Source: an uncultured Rhizobium sp.
Lineage (GTDB): Bacteria > Pseudomonadota > Alphaproteobacteria > Rhizobiales > Rhizobiaceae
Assembly: GCA_945952415.1 (NCBI GenBank)
Contig: CAMFIF010000018.1
Location: forward strand, 16,892 to 80,891
Length of the DNA: 64,000 nucleotides
Direction of reading: 5' to 3'
Notes under the pieces: generated by a model
Database searches by the model: none
What the model saw: the letters and a program-made list of their open reading frames with translations, nothing else
Told to the model about the DNA's origin: nothing
Shown here: positions 27,103 through 37,100 of the stretch, in pieces
Layout of the letters: every line of letters starts with the position of its first letter
How positions within the stretch are numbered: position 1 is the first letter of the stretch
Position numbers and translations under genes: made by a program

Positions 27103-27876
27103 TTACTTGGAGACGTCCTGGCCGAAATACTTGTCGGCAATCGTCTTGTAGGTGCCATCGGCCTTGATGTCGGCGAGCGCCTTGTTGATCGCGTCCAGAA
27201 GCTCCGGCTCACCCTTGCGGATGATGATGCCTGAATAATCGGCGTTTTCCTGCTCGGCGGCAATCTTTACCGGCGCATCGGGCTTGTGCTTCTTGAAGTC
27301 GAGGAAGGAAAGGCTGTCATTGATCGTTGCATCGGCGCGGCCGGTCAGCACCAGCTGGATCGACTGATCGAAACCATCCGTGCCGACGAGCTCGGCGCCG
27401 TGTTCCTCGGCGATCTTGCCGAAGTTGCTGGTCAGCGACTGCGCGGACTTCTTGCCCTTCAGGTCTGCGAAGCCCTTGATGTCGGCATTGTCTTCCTTGA
27501 CGATCAGCACGGCCTTGGAGGCGATGTAGGGCTCGGAGAAATCATATTTCTGCTTGCGCGCCTCGGTGATGCCCACCTGGTTGATGACCGTGTCGTACCG
27601 GTTGGCATCAAGACCGGCAATCAGCCCGTCCCACTTGCCTTCCACGAACTCCGCCTTCACGCCAAGCTTGGCGGCAATCGCCTCGCCGATCTCGACATCG
27701 AAGCCGACCAGCTTGCCGCTTTCGTCGTGATAGGTGAAGGGCGCATAGGTGCCCTCGGTGCCGATCTTGATCGCACCGGCGGACTTGATGGCGCCGAGGT
27801 TTTCGCCAGCCTGGGCGGGAAGGAGGGCGGCGGTCTGCAGGGCGGCGGCAACGGCCAGGGTCTTCAACCAGTTCAT
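27103..27876 (-). CDS. Amino-acid (cystine-type) ABC transporter substrate-binding protein
   Basis: This 257-residue periplasmic protein has a Sec signal peptide (ALLPAQAGE). It shows the family 3 binding-protein layout, with KIGTEGTYAPFTY, VGFDVEIGEAIAAKLG, the carboxylate-binding arginine in ITEARKQKYDFSEPY and the amino-group aspartate in ADATINDSL. These residues favour a standard alpha-amino acid; the overall look is FliY/TcyJ-like. AAAGGAT precedes the ATG at 27876. The 576-bp region upstream carries repeats. Confidence 0.9.
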   Translation of the reverse strand: MNWLKTLAVAAALQTAALLPAQAGENLGAIKSAGAIKIGTEGTYAPFTYHDESGKLVGFDVEIGEAIAAKLGVKAEFVEGKWDGLIAGLDANRYDTVINQVGITEARKQKYDFSEPYIASKAVLIVKEDNADIKGFADLKGKKSAQSLTSNFGKIAEEHGAELVGTDGFDQSIQLVLTGRADATINDSLSFLDFKKHKPDAPVKIAAEQENADYSGIIIRKGEPELLDAINKALADIKADGTYKTIADKYFGQDVSK

Positions 27877-28092
27877 GGGATGTATCCTTTCGATGAAAAG
27901 TTGCATTGCCCCACCTATCGCAGAAAATAGGCGCGCCGGAGTGGAAGAAAACACTGAAGAAAAAGAGATTCTGCAAAAACTTTTTCTTTTCTAGGAAAAT
28001 TTTGAGATGGGACACGGAACGGGTTTCGGGGACCTCGCAATGTCTGTTGCGGGATGGGGCTTGGGGCGAGCGGGGAGGGGTTTGCCGTGCTG

Positions 28093-28106
28093 CCCCCCCC
28101 CCCCCC
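28093..28106 (+). repeat. Homopolymer of 14 cytosines
   Basis: An uninterrupted C14 tract lies in the repeat-bearing spacer 27877-28452. Such tracts are prone to slippage and to sequencing error, so the true length may vary. Confidence 0.8.
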
Positions 28107-28131
28107 TTCTGCCTTGCGTTATGTCGAGTTT

Positions 28132-28190
28132 GCCGATGTGCACCCCCCCTCTGTCCCTGCCGGGACATCTCCCCCTCAAGGGGGGAGATC
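28132..28190 (-). repeat. Rhizobial intergenic palindromic element, copy A
   Basis: Read on the minus strand the element runs GATCTCCCCCCTTGAGGGGG, then a second stem (TCCC/GGGA) and a G-rich tail. It is the inverted partner of copy B. Compact palindromic elements of this look are common in Rhizobiaceae intergenic DNA; the RIME label is my recollection, not a search result. Confidence 0.65.
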
Positions 28191-28275
28191 GACATTGCGG
28201 TTTTTGGTTTCCCCAGACAACAGGCGTCTCATTTGCTGAAATGGTGGCTGGGGACTGCCATGATAACGGCATCCC

Positions 28276-28332
28276 GATCTCCCCCCTTGCGGGGGAGATG
28301 CCCGGCAGGGCAGAGGGGGGGTGCTCATCGTC
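28276..28332 (+). repeat. Rhizobial intergenic palindromic element, copy B
   Basis: This copy has the same order of parts as copy A in opposite orientation: GATCTCCCCCCTTGCGGGGG, then CCCGGCAGGG, then a G7 tail and GTGC. It differs from A by three substitutions and by loss of one T and one A that pair with each other in A. The 85 bp between copies contains a further TCCCCAG/CTGGGGA dyad. The spacer 27877-28452 otherwise holds only the C14 tract and the terminator of the next gene. Confidence 0.65.
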
Positions 28333-28399
28333 AAACGCAATGCCGCGCGAGGCACAGAGGGGTCCAGCACCGCATCCCCCCATTTTCCGGCCCGAACGG

Positions 28400-28425
28400 A
28401 AAAAGGCCGGTCTTTCGACCGGCCT
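28400..28425 (-). terminator. Rho-independent terminator of the dehydrogenase gene
   Basis: On the minus strand AGGCCGGTC and GACCGGCCT form a 9-bp stem with a four-base loop, followed by a T-run. It lies 28 bp after the stop of the 28453-31014 gene. Confidence 0.85.
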
Positions 28426-28452
28426 TTCTGGCATGTGCGACGGGAAGCCCGA

Positions 28453-31014
28453 TCAGGTGCGGGGCTTGAGGTTCTGGGGGTCGTAGAGCGGCTTGTAGCC
28501 GACGCCTGCCACTTCGACCGGGTAGGTTTCGCCGAAATACTCCACTTCGAGCTTGCGGCCTTCCTGGCAGTAGGACCAGGGCAGGTAGGCGAGCGCGATG
28601 TTCTTGCCGATCGTCGGGCCGAAGGCGATGGAGGTGGTGTAGGAGCGGCGGCCGAGTTCGTCGATCAGCACTTCCTTCGTCTCGGGATCCATGACCGGCA
28701 GCGTGCCGACCGGGTAGCGCTTGACGCCGTTCTTGTCGGTGTTTTCAGTCATGACAAGCGTGCAGAGCATGGCCGGCTGGTTGGCGCGGGCCTTGTACTC
28801 CAGGTGCTTTTCCTTGCCGCGGAAGTCGGCTTCCTTGACCTTCGGACGGGCCAGATCGCATTCGATCAGGTTGTAGTAGGTCAGGAGGTCGGCGTTCTGC
28901 AGGCGCAGGCTCTTTTCCATGCGGCGGCTGTTGGCGTAGGTTTCCACGCCGAAGGCCATGACGCCGGTGGAGCGCAGCGCATCCCAGACGGCGAGGCCGT
29001 CCTCGTACTTCATGTGCAGTTCCCAGCCCTGCTCGCCCACATAGGAGATGCGGAAGGCGGTGACCGACTTGCCGGCGATCTCGATCTGCTTGATGGCGGC
29101 GAAGGCGAAGTTTTCCGGATCGAGGCCGGCCGGGTCCGCGACGACCTTCTTCAGGTTTTCGCGGGCGTTCGGGCCCCAGATGCCGATGGTGATGTACTTC
29201 TCCGAGACGTCGGTGACGGTCACGTTGAAGCCCTTGTCCTCGGCGACGCGCTTCACATAGTGGAAGTCGCGCGGGCCGGCATCGGCGCCGTCGATGACGC
29301 GGCAGCGGTCGGCCATGCGGATGACGGTCAGGTCGGCGCGCACCATGCCCTCGTCGTCGAGGAAGTGGGTGTAGATGCCCTTGCCGATATTGGCGTCACC
29401 GCCGATCTTGGCGGCGCAGATCCATTCCATCAGCTCGACATGATCGGGGCCTTCCACATCGAACATGTAGAAGTGCGAGAGGTTGACGATGCCGCAATCC
29501 TCGCTCATGGCGAGATGTTCGGCATTGGAGACGCGCCAGAAGTGGCGGCTGTCCCACTCGTTCTCGCGGACGGGAACGCGGTCGCCGTATTTTTCCAGCA
29601 GATGCTCGTTGGCCGCGTAGCCATGGGCACGCTCCCAGCCGCCGAGTTCCATGAAGTAGCCGCCCAGCTCCTTCTCGCGCTCGTAGAAGGGCGAACGCTT
29701 GGCATTGCGGCTCGTGGCATAGGGCTCGCGCGGGTGAACGGCCGGGAAGTAGATCTTCTGGGCGGCTTCGTAGCAGCGGTTGGCGATGAATTCTTCCGTC
29801 AGCTGGTGCGGGTAGAAGCGGGCATAATCGATCGAGTTGTGGTCGATATGGGTGCGGCCGTCGGTCATCCAGTCGGCGATCAGCTTGCCGTAGCCAGGGC
29901 CGTCCTTGACCCAGATGGCGACGCAGTACCAGAGGCCGCGGACCTTCTGGCTTTCGCCGCAGGACGGGCCGCCGGCGGCGGAGACCTGCAGGAGGCCGTT
30001 GAAGGAATGGCTTTCATTGTAGCCGAGTTCGCCGAGGATCGGGGTGAGCTCGATGGCGCGTTCCAGCGGCTCGAGGATCTGTTCCATCTCAAGGTCGCGC
30101 TGCGACGGCGAGAGGCGGGCCTCATGCTTTTCAAGCAGGTCGCGCGGATGGCACATGCGCGGATTCGTGGGCTCGTAATAGCCCCATTCGATCTGACCGC
30201 CCTCGGTGGTCTTCGGGTCGCCCGTGTCGCGCATATAGGCAGAGTTGCCCTGGTCGCGCAGCAGCGGATAGCCGATTTCCTTGCCTGTGCCTTCGAACTC
30301 GTTGTACGGACCGAAGAAGGTCAGCGGATGGTCGACCGGCATGACCGGCAGGTCTTCGCCGACCATTTCGGCGATCAGGCGGCCCCAGAGGCCGGCGCAG
30401 ACGATCACGTGATCGGCCATGATGGTGCCGCGATGGGTGACGACGCCCTTGATGCGACCATTCTCGACGATCAGCGACTGGGCGGGCGTGTTGGAGAAGG
30501 CCTGGAGTTTGCCGCTCTTTTCGGCCGCGTCCACCAGCTTGCCGGCAACGGTCTGCGAGCGCGGGACGACGAGGCCGGCATCCGGATCGAACATGCCGCC
30601 CATGACCTTTTCTTCCTCGATCAGCGGGAAGAGCTTCTTGATCTCGGCGGGGCTGACATAATGGGCGCGGGTGCCGAAGGCCTTGGCGGACATCAGCTTG
30701 CGCTTGATTTCTTCCATCCAGGTATCGTCGCCGGTGCGTGCCACTTCGAGGCCGCCGATGCGGGCGTAGTGGCCCATCTTCTCGTAGAAGTCGATGGAAT
30801 ACTGGGTGGTCCAGACCGACAGATAGTCGTGGCTGGTGGTGTAGCAGAAGTCGGAAGCATGGGCCGTCGAGCCGATGTCCGTGGGGATGCCCGACTTGTC
30901 GATGCCGACAATGTCGTCCCATCCGCGTTCGATCAGGTGGTGGGCGATGGATGCGCCGACGATGCCACCGAGACCGATGATGACTACCTTCGCCTTTGTG
31001 GGAAACTCTGCCAT
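28453..31014 (-). CDS. FAD-dependent dimethylglycine/sarcosine dehydrogenase-like protein with GcvT domain
   Basis: This 853-residue two-part enzyme has an N-terminal DAO-type FAD domain. It contains the Rossmann motif VVIIGLGGIVGASIAHHL and a likely covalent-flavin histidine at His52 (in GSTAHASD). The C-terminal half (from about residue 415) is an aminomethyltransferase-like GcvT fold that in known relatives binds tetrahydrofolate and captures the released one-carbon unit. Size and layout fit dimethylglycine or sarcosine dehydrogenases, but the substrate could be another N-methyl amine. A GAGGT box precedes the ATG at 31014. A strong terminator follows, so it is probably transcribed alone. 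Confidence 0.82.
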   Translation of the reverse strand: MAEFPTKAKVVIIGLGGIVGASIAHHLIERGWDDIVGIDKSGIPTDIGSTAHASDFCYTTSHDYLSVWTTQYSIDFYEKMGHYARIGGLEVARTGDDTWMEEIKRKLMSAKAFGTRAHYVSPAEIKKLFPLIEEEKVMGGMFDPDAGLVVPRSQTVAGKLVDAAEKSGKLQAFSNTPAQSLIVENGRIKGVVTHRGTIMADHVIVCAGLWGRLIAEMVGEDLPVMPVDHPLTFFGPYNEFEGTGKEIGYPLLRDQGNSAYMRDTGDPKTTEGGQIEWGYYEPTNPRMCHPRDLLEKHEARLSPSQRDLEMEQILEPLERAIELTPILGELGYNESHSFNGLLQVSAAGGPSCGESQKVRGLWYCVAIWVKDGPGYGKLIADWMTDGRTHIDHNSIDYARFYPHQLTEEFIANRCYEAAQKIYFPAVHPREPYATSRNAKRSPFYEREKELGGYFMELGGWERAHGYAANEHLLEKYGDRVPVRENEWDSRHFWRVSNAEHLAMSEDCGIVNLSHFYMFDVEGPDHVELMEWICAAKIGGDANIGKGIYTHFLDDEGMVRADLTVIRMADRCRVIDGADAGPRDFHYVKRVAEDKGFNVTVTDVSEKYITIGIWGPNARENLKKVVADPAGLDPENFAFAAIKQIEIAGKSVTAFRISYVGEQGWELHMKYEDGLAVWDALRSTGVMAFGVETYANSRRMEKSLRLQNADLLTYYNLIECDLARPKVKEADFRGKEKHLEYKARANQPAMLCTLVMTENTDKNGVKRYPVGTLPVMDPETKEVLIDELGRRSYTTSIAFGPTIGKNIALAYLPWSYCQEGRKLEVEYFGETYPVEVAGVGYKPLYDPQNLKPRT

Positions 31015-31182
31015 GGGGTGCGACCTCAATTTGTTATCGGGCGGACTCTATGGCGAAGCCAATGGGAATTGAAGCCTGTCTGCGACATTCTTGGGGGACT
31101 GCACGACCACCTGAAGGGCGCATCCGGCATAGATCGTGGTCTGTCTACGACCGGACGCGGCCTTTCAGGGGTGCGGCGTGTC

Positions 31183-31208
31183 GCAGCCGGGCCATCGGGC
31201 CCGGCTGC
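31183..31208 (-). terminator. Hairpin after the small hydrolase gene
   Basis: GCAGCCGGGCC and GGCCCGGCTGC form a perfect 11-bp stem with a four-base loop just after the hydrolase stop. There is no T-run, so it may act as an mRNA 3' end rather than a strict intrinsic terminator. Confidence 0.6.
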
Positions 31209-31217
31209 TGCGGCGTC

Positions 31218-31838
31218 TCAGGGATAGAGGGAGGAGGGTTCCGTTGACGTCGCAATCGTGAAAACCGGCGCCGGGCGGCGGGCGGATTCCACCCGTTCCA
31301 CCAGCCCGTCGAAGAGGCGGTAGCCCCGGTGGAAACGGCCGAAGCCGCTCGAGAGATTGATGTGGCCGGCATAGCCGAGATCGTGCAGCGACGCGCCCCA
31401 GAGGGAGGCGAAATGCTCTGCCCGGTCGAAGGCCATGTAGGGGTCGTCCCGGCTGGCGACGAGGACGGTCGGGAAGGGCAGCCGCGCCTCGGGCATTCCG
31501 CCAGCGCGGATGAGGCCCGGATGGATGCGATCGGTCGCCTCGAGATCGCACGGGGCGACCAGAAGAGCGCCGCGGATCTTCGCCGCGGCCGGCCGGCTCG
31601 CCATATGGGCCGCCAGAATGCAGCCGAGGCTGTGGGCGACCAGATAGGCGCCATCGCCGGCGATAAGCGCAGCCTCCAGATTTGCGATCCATCGCTCGAG
31701 ATCGGGGAAGTCCCAATCCTCCTGCTCCACATAGCGGGCATTTTCCCGCTCTTCCGCCCAGAGATATTGCCAATGGCCCTCGGGCGAACCGGCAAGGCCC
31801 GGGAGGATGAGGGTCTCGGGATGCGCTGAAAGGGTCAT
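31218..31838 (-). CDS. RBBP9/YdeN-family alpha/beta hydrolase
   Basis: This 206-residue serine hydrolase has the catalytic triad visible as Ser70 (AHSLG), Asp131 or Asp132 (SRDDPYM) and His159 (GHINLSSGFG). The N-terminal LPGLAGSPEGHWQYLW is the family hallmark. The physiological substrate of bacterial members is unknown. GGAGG lies five bases before the ATG at 31838, which is preferred over an ATG at 31862. Confidence 0.88.
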   Translation of the reverse strand: MTLSAHPETLILPGLAGSPEGHWQYLWAEERENARYVEQEDWDFPDLERWIANLEAALIAGDGAYLVAHSLGCILAAHMASRPAAAKIRGALLVAPCDLEATDRIHPGLIRAGGMPEARLPFPTVLVASRDDPYMAFDRAEHFASLWGASLHDLGYAGHINLSSGFGRFHRGYRLFDGLVERVESARRPAPVFTIATSTEPSSLYP

Positions 31839-31940
31839 GGCGGCCTCCGCTGCTTGGATCATGCCCTATAGTGTGCCCAAAGGACCGTCCGGAACGAAGA
31901 ATGGATCTGCCAAAATCTACAAAAAGAGTAGAAAATAAAT

Positions 31941-31962
31941 GCCGGCCTCCCGGGAGGCCGGC
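31941..31962 (-). terminator. Terminator of the SDR gene
   Basis: A perfect 22-bp palindrome, with arms GCCGGCCTCCC and GGGAGGCCGGC, is followed on the minus strand by a T-rich stretch (ATTTATTTTC). It lies 30 bp beyond the SDR stop. Confidence 0.78.
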
Positions 31963-31992
31963 TTTATCCCTTTGCGCGGGGACTTTCGCAGC

Positions 31993-32790
31993 CTATTGCT
32001 TCTCGCCGCTTCCCGGCGCCGCCATCCGGGCATGCTGCTCTGCAAGGATGCCCGACGGGGTGACGTTGGCGAGCGTCGACTGCATCTTGTTCTTCCAGCC
32101 GGTGACGATATCGCCCTCATTTTCCATCATGGCGTCGAAGCCAGCGCGGGCGACCTCTGCCGCATCGTCCTTGTCCGACTGGCCGATGGCGGTGTCTTCC
32201 ATGCCCGCCCGCTCGAAGAAGCGGGTTTCGGTGGCGCCGGGCATCAGGCAGGTCACGGTCACGCCGCTGTCCTCCAGCTCTTCGCGGAGCGCGAAGGAAA
32301 AGCTGTTCAGGAAAGCCTTGGTGCCGTTATAGACCGCCTGATAGGTCCCCGGCATGAAGCCGGCAATCGAGCCGGTGATCAGGATCCGCCCCTGCCCGCG
32401 GGCACGCATGGCCTGGCCGATGCGGTGGATGAGGCTGATCGTGCCGGTAATATTGGTGCCGACCACATGGAGCGCCTCGTCGAGATCCTGATCGAGGAAG
32501 CCGTGGCCGAGACCGCGCCCGGCATTGGCCATCAATATATCGACCGGCTGACCCTTGTCGGACACGAAGGTGAAGAACTCCTCCGCCCCCGACTTGGTGG
32601 CAAGATCGACCTTCATGGCATCGACGGAAACGCCGAGCGTGCGCAATTCCCGCGCGGCATTCTCGATCTGCGGCTCGTCGGCGGCGATGATCAGGTCATG
32701 ACCATGGCTGGCGGCAAGCTTGGCGAGTTCGTAACCGATGCCGGACGAAGCACCAGTAACGACGGCGAGGGGACGCATTTGGCTACCCAT
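31993..32790 (-). CDS. Short-chain dehydrogenase/reductase
   Basis: This 265-residue classical SDR has the cofactor motif TGASSGIGYELAK at residues 13-25, NAG in LMANAGRG, the catalytic Ser in TGSIAG and YNGTK as the YxxxK pair. The substrate is unknown. AGGAGC precedes the ATG at 32790. It lies 28 bp downstream of the zinc alcohol dehydrogenase on the same strand, so the two probably form an operon for alcohol or aldehyde metabolism. Confidence 0.88.
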   Translation of the reverse strand: MGSQMRPLAVVTGASSGIGYELAKLAASHGHDLIIAADEPQIENAARELRTLGVSVDAMKVDLATKSGAEEFFTFVSDKGQPVDILMANAGRGLGHGFLDQDLDEALHVVGTNITGTISLIHRIGQAMRARGQGRILITGSIAGFMPGTYQAVYNGTKAFLNSFSFALREELEDSGVTVTCLMPGATETRFFERAGMEDTAIGQSDKDDAAEVARAGFDAMMENEGDIVTGWKNKMQSTLANVTPSGILAEQHARMAAPGSGEKQ

Positions 32791-32818
32791 GGAACTGCTC
32801 CTTGGCTGGTGGATGGAA

Positions 32819-33988
32819 TCAGGGTTTCAGGACGACCTTGATGCAGCCGTCCTTCTTGTCGCGGAATGTCTTGTAGAGATCGGGACCTTCATCCAGCGTC
32901 GCGCGGTGGGTGATGACGAAGGAGGGATCGATGTCGCCCCTTTCGATCCGCTCCAGCAGGGTGGGCAGATAGGCCTGGACGGGGGTTTGCGCCATGCGGA
33001 AGGTCAGGCCGCGATTGATGGCGGAGCCGAAGGGGATCTTGTCGAGGAAGCCGCCATAGACGCCGACGATGGAGACCGTGCCGAAATTCCGGCAGCAGTG
33101 GATTGCCTGGCGCAGCACATGCGGACGATCGGTGCCGAGGAAGGTCGCAACCTTGACCCGGTCGATCATCGCGTCGACGCCGGACATGGCGTCCGCCTCC
33201 GTGCCGACCGCGTCGATGCAGGCATCGGCGCCGCGCCCGCGGGTCAATTCCATGATCCGGTCATAGATGTCGTCGCTGGCAAAATCGAGGGTGATCGCGC
33301 CGCCTTCACGGGCGAGCGCCAGCCGTTCGGGTACGGTATCGATGGCGATGACGCGCTCGGCACCCAGAAGGAAGGCGCTGCGGATCGCCATCTGTCCCAC
33401 CGGCCCGCAGCCCCAGATGGCAATCGTGTCGCCTGGCTGGATGTTGCAGAAATCGGCCGCCATGTAGCCGGTCGGGAAGATGTCGGAAAGGAAGAGAACC
33501 TGCTCGTCCGTGAGGTGGTCCGGCACCTTGATCGGGCCGACATCGGCAAAGGGCACGCGCAGATATTCCGCCTGCCCGCCGCTGTAGCCGCCGAGAAGGT
33601 GGGAATAGCCGAAGAGACCGGCGGGGGAATTACCCCAGAGCTTCGCTGCCTTTTCGCGGTCGGGATTGGAGCGCTCGCAGGCGGAAAAGAAGCCGCGCTT
33701 GCAGAACCAGCATTCGCCGCAGGAAATGGTGAAAGGCACGACGACCCGGTCGCCGACCTTGAGCTTCCTGTTGTCCTTGCCGACTTCCACCACCTCGCCC
33801 ATGGTTTCATGGCCGACGATGTCGCCCGAATGCATGTCGGGAATCATGCCGTCGAAGATGTGCAGGTCGGAGCCGCAGATCGCGCAGGCCGTCACCTTGA
33901 TGATGGCATCCCGGCCATCCTGGATTTCGGGATCGGGAACGCTTTCGCAACGGATGTCGCTCTTGCCGTGCCAGGTCAATGCCTTCAT
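32819..33988 (-). CDS. Zinc-dependent alcohol dehydrogenase (glutathione-independent formaldehyde-dehydrogenase-like)
   Basis: This 389-residue MDR-family enzyme has the catalytic zinc ligands in [10 protein letters not shown] and VGHETMGEV, the structural zinc cysteines in [16 protein letters not shown] and the Rossmann motif [12 protein letters not shown] near residue 190. The insert [27 protein letters not shown] (described, not a motif call) is typical of the long formaldehyde-dehydrogenase-like group. GAGGAGACG precedes the ATG at 33988. Formaldehyde, another aldehyde or a polyol is possible. Confidence 0.85.
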   Translation of the reverse strand: MKALTWHGKSDIRCESVPDPEIQDGRDAIIKVTACAICGSDLHIFDGMIPDMHSGDIVGHETMGEVVEVGKDNRKLKVGDRVVVPFTISCGECWFCKRGFFSACERSNPDREKAAKLWGNSPAGLFGYSHLLGGYSGGQAEYLRVPFADVGPIKVPDHLTDEQVLFLSDIFPTGYMAADFCNIQPGDTIAIWGCGPVGQMAIRSAFLLGAERVIAIDTVPERLALAREGGAITLDFASDDIYDRIMELTRGRGADACIDAVGTEADAMSGVDAMIDRVKVATFLGTDRPHVLRQAIHCCRNFGTVSIVGVYGGFLDKIPFGSAINRGLTFRMAQTPVQAYLPTLLERIERGDIDPSFVITHRATLDEGPDLYKTFRDKKDGCIKVVLKP

Positions 33989-34125
33989 GGGATCGTCTCC
34001 TCTTCGGCTGCCTCGGTCGAAAAGGCAGGTCCTCATTGCTTGCGCCCCGTGAATGCGAAACTCGCAAAAGGGGCATTCGATCCGGCACGGGCCGATTTTT
34101 GCCGCCGCAGGGGGCCAAAACGAAA

Positions 34126-34150
34126 ACGGCGCGCCGGGGTGGCGCGCCGT
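34126..34150 (-). terminator. Terminator of the RND efflux operon
   Basis: ACGGCGCGCC and GGCGCGCCGT form a perfect 10-bp stem with a five-base loop, followed on the minus strand by TTTTCG. It lies 22 bp after the pump stop codon. Confidence 0.8.
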
Positions 34151-34172
34151 TCATCATTCCGTAAAGAAGCGA

Positions 34173-37100
34173 TCAGACCGGCATGGCCATGGTCTCGGCC
34201 TCGGCTTTCGGCGGCGGCCCGCCGCGACCGAAGAAGAGCGCATAGGCGGCCGGCAGAACGAGGATCGTCAGCACGGTTGCCACCAGAATGCCGCCCATCA
34301 TGGCATAGGCGAGCGGTCCCCAGAAGGCGCCGCGGGAGATGGGGATGAGGGCCAGCACCGCCGTCAGCGCGGTCAGCACGATCGGGCGGAAGCGGCGCAC
34401 GGTCGCCTCGACGATGGCCTCCATCTTCGACATGCCTGCGGCGATGTCCTGGTCGATCTGGTCGACGAGGATGATCGAGTTGCGGATGATGATGCCGAGC
34501 AGGGCGATGACGCCGAGGATCGCCACGAAGCCGAAGGGCGCGCCGCTGATCAGCAGCGCCGCCGCCGCGCCGATGATGCCGAGCGGCCCCGTGGCCAGCA
34601 CCACCATGGCCTTGCCGAAATGCTGGAGCTGGACCATCAGCAGCAGCACGATGATGATCAGCATGACCGGCACCTTGGCGGCAATCGAGGCCTGGGAAGT
34701 TGCCGATTCCTCGACCCCGCCCTGGATCTCGATCTTGTAGCCGGGCGCCAGGCTATCGCGCAGCGGCTTCAGCTGGTCGAAGACCGAAAGCGCCACCTCG
34801 TTCGACTGCACGTCATCCGGAACGATGCCGCGCACGGTGATGGTCGGCATGCGGTCGCGGCGCCATTCGATGCCGTTTTCCAGAACCGGCTCGACGCGGG
34901 CGACCTGCGAGACCGGCACGAAGCGGCCGTTGTCGGTCGGGACATAGACCGAGTTTACCGCGGTCAGCAGGCTGCGGTTCGCTTCCGGTTCGCGGGCGAC
35001 GATGGCGATTGTTTCCTCGCCGGAGCGGAACTCGGAAAGGGGCGCGCCGGACATGGCGGCCTGCAGCATCTGCCGGACGCGCTGGGAGGAGACACCGAGG
35101 GCGCGGGCGCGATCCTGATCGATGACAAGGCGCATGGCGGGCACCTGCTCCAGCCAGTCGTCATGGATCGCCGAGAGGAGCGGGTTCTTCCGATAGACGG
35201 CCTCTACCTCGCTGGCGATGCGGCGGACCTCCGCACGGTCGGGGCCCGAGACGCGCATCTGCACGGGCCAGCCGACCGGCGGGCCGAGGAACAGGCGATC
35301 CACCTTGGAGCGCACGGCGGGAAAATCCTTGGCCAGGATGCTGCGCAGCTTCAGGATCAGCCTTTCGCGGCTTTCCACATCCTTTGCCATGACGAGAAGC
35401 TGGGCGAAGTTCGGGTTGCGGAGCTGCTGGTCGAGCGGCAGGAAGAAGCGCGGCGCACCCTCGCCGATGAAGGTGGCGACAAAGGTCTTGTCCTGATCGT
35501 CGAGGATCTGTGCTTCCAGAGCCTTGGCCTGACGCTCCACCTCGCCGATGGCGGTGCCTTCCGGCAGCCACATGTCCACGAGGATTTCGGGACGGGAGGA
35601 TTGCGGGAAGAAATTCTGCGGAATGAAGCGGAAGCCATAGAGGCTGGTGGCAAAGACGACGAGCGTCAGCATCAGCACCACGACCCGATGACGGACCGCC
35701 CAGCCGACGGTCGCGCGCAGGCGGCGATAGAAGGGCGAGCCGAAAATGTCGCGCTCCTCGCCCTCCTGGTGGGGCCGGTGCTTCAGGATCATGTAGCCGA
35801 GCCAGGGGGTGAAAAGAACGGCCACGATCCAGGAACAGACGAGCGCAATGCCCACGACATAGAAGAGGGAGCTCACATATTCGCCGGCGGTGGAGGCGGC
35901 AAAGCCCACGGGAATGAAGCCCGCGGTGGTGATCAGCGTGCCTGTCAGCATGGGGAAGGAAGTGGATGTATAGGCAAAGCTTGCGGCTTCGAGCTTGGGC
36001 AGGCCCTCCTCGAGCTTGCGCTCCATCAGCTCCACCACGATCATGGCATCGTCGACGAGAAGCCCGAGCGCGATGATGAGGGCGCCCAGCGAAATGCGCT
36101 GGAGCTCGATACCCATCTGATCCATGACCGCGAAGGTGGCGGCGAGAACGAGCGGGATGGTGATGGCGATTACCATGCCGGAGCGCCAGCCGATGGAGAG
36201 CAGCGAGACGACAAGCACGATGACCAGTGCCTCGATGAGGGCCTGGCCGAATTCGGCCATGGCTTCGCGCACCACTTCCGGCTGGTTGGAAATCTGGCCG
36301 ATCGAGACGCCGACCGGCAGGGTTTCACGGAAGCGTTCATAGGTCGCCTCCACCGCCTTGCCGACATCGGTCACCTTGAAGCCCTTGGCCATGACGACGC
36401 CGATTTCGACGCTGTCGGCGCCGTTGAAGCGGAACTTGCGGGCCGGCGGATCCTCGAAGCCCTCCTTCACCAGCGCGATATCGCCAAGGCGGAAGACCTG
36501 GCTGCCCGAGCGCAGCCGAAGCTGCTTGATGTCCTCGACCGAGGTGACGCCGCCATCGACGGAAATGCGCACCGAGCGCTCCTGCGTCGTTACCGTGCCG
36601 GCGGGGTCCATGTCGTTCTGTCCGCCGAGTGCCGTCTGGATGTCGCGGATCGTTAGGCCCCGTTCGGCGAGTGCCTTGGTGGACACGTCGATGAAGATCT
36701 TCTGCGGCTGGTCGCCGAGGATCACCGCTTTTTCGACGCCGGGGGTGGAGAGCAGCATGTCGCGCGCCTTGATGGCGAACTGCTTCAGTTCGGGATAGCT
36801 GAAACCCTCGCCCGACAGGGCATGGAGGGTGATGTAGGTATCGCCGAATTCATCGTTGAAATAGGGGCCATAGAGGCCGGAGGGCAGCTCGCTCCTGATG
36901 TCGCCCACCTTCTTGCGGACCTGGTAGAAGGCGTCCTTGACCTCGGCCGCATTGGTGTTGCCGGCAATGTTGATGGTGATGATGGCGCTGCCGGCGCGGG
37001 CGAAGGACTTCACGTAATCGAGATGGGGCGTTTCCTGCAGCTTGCGCTCGATCTTGTTGACGACCTGGTCCTGCATTTCCTCTATCGAGGCGCCCGGCCA

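Noticed and set aside
28132..28332. Inverted repeats as ends of an insertion sequence or miniature transposon
   Set aside because: No transposase or target-site duplication is visible, and each copy is itself a folded palindrome of the kind dispersed through rhizobial spacers.
28321..31227. A very long open frame on the plus strand opposite the dimethylglycine-dehydrogenase-like gene
   Set aside because: It is the antisense shadow of a high-GC gene. The minus-strand protein has clear FAD and GcvT motifs, while the plus-strand translation has no recognisable domain.
34053..36656. A long plus-strand open frame rich in His, Asp and Gly opposite the RND pump
   Set aside because: The composition is typical of antisense translation of a GC-rich membrane protein, and the minus-strand RND motifs are intact.
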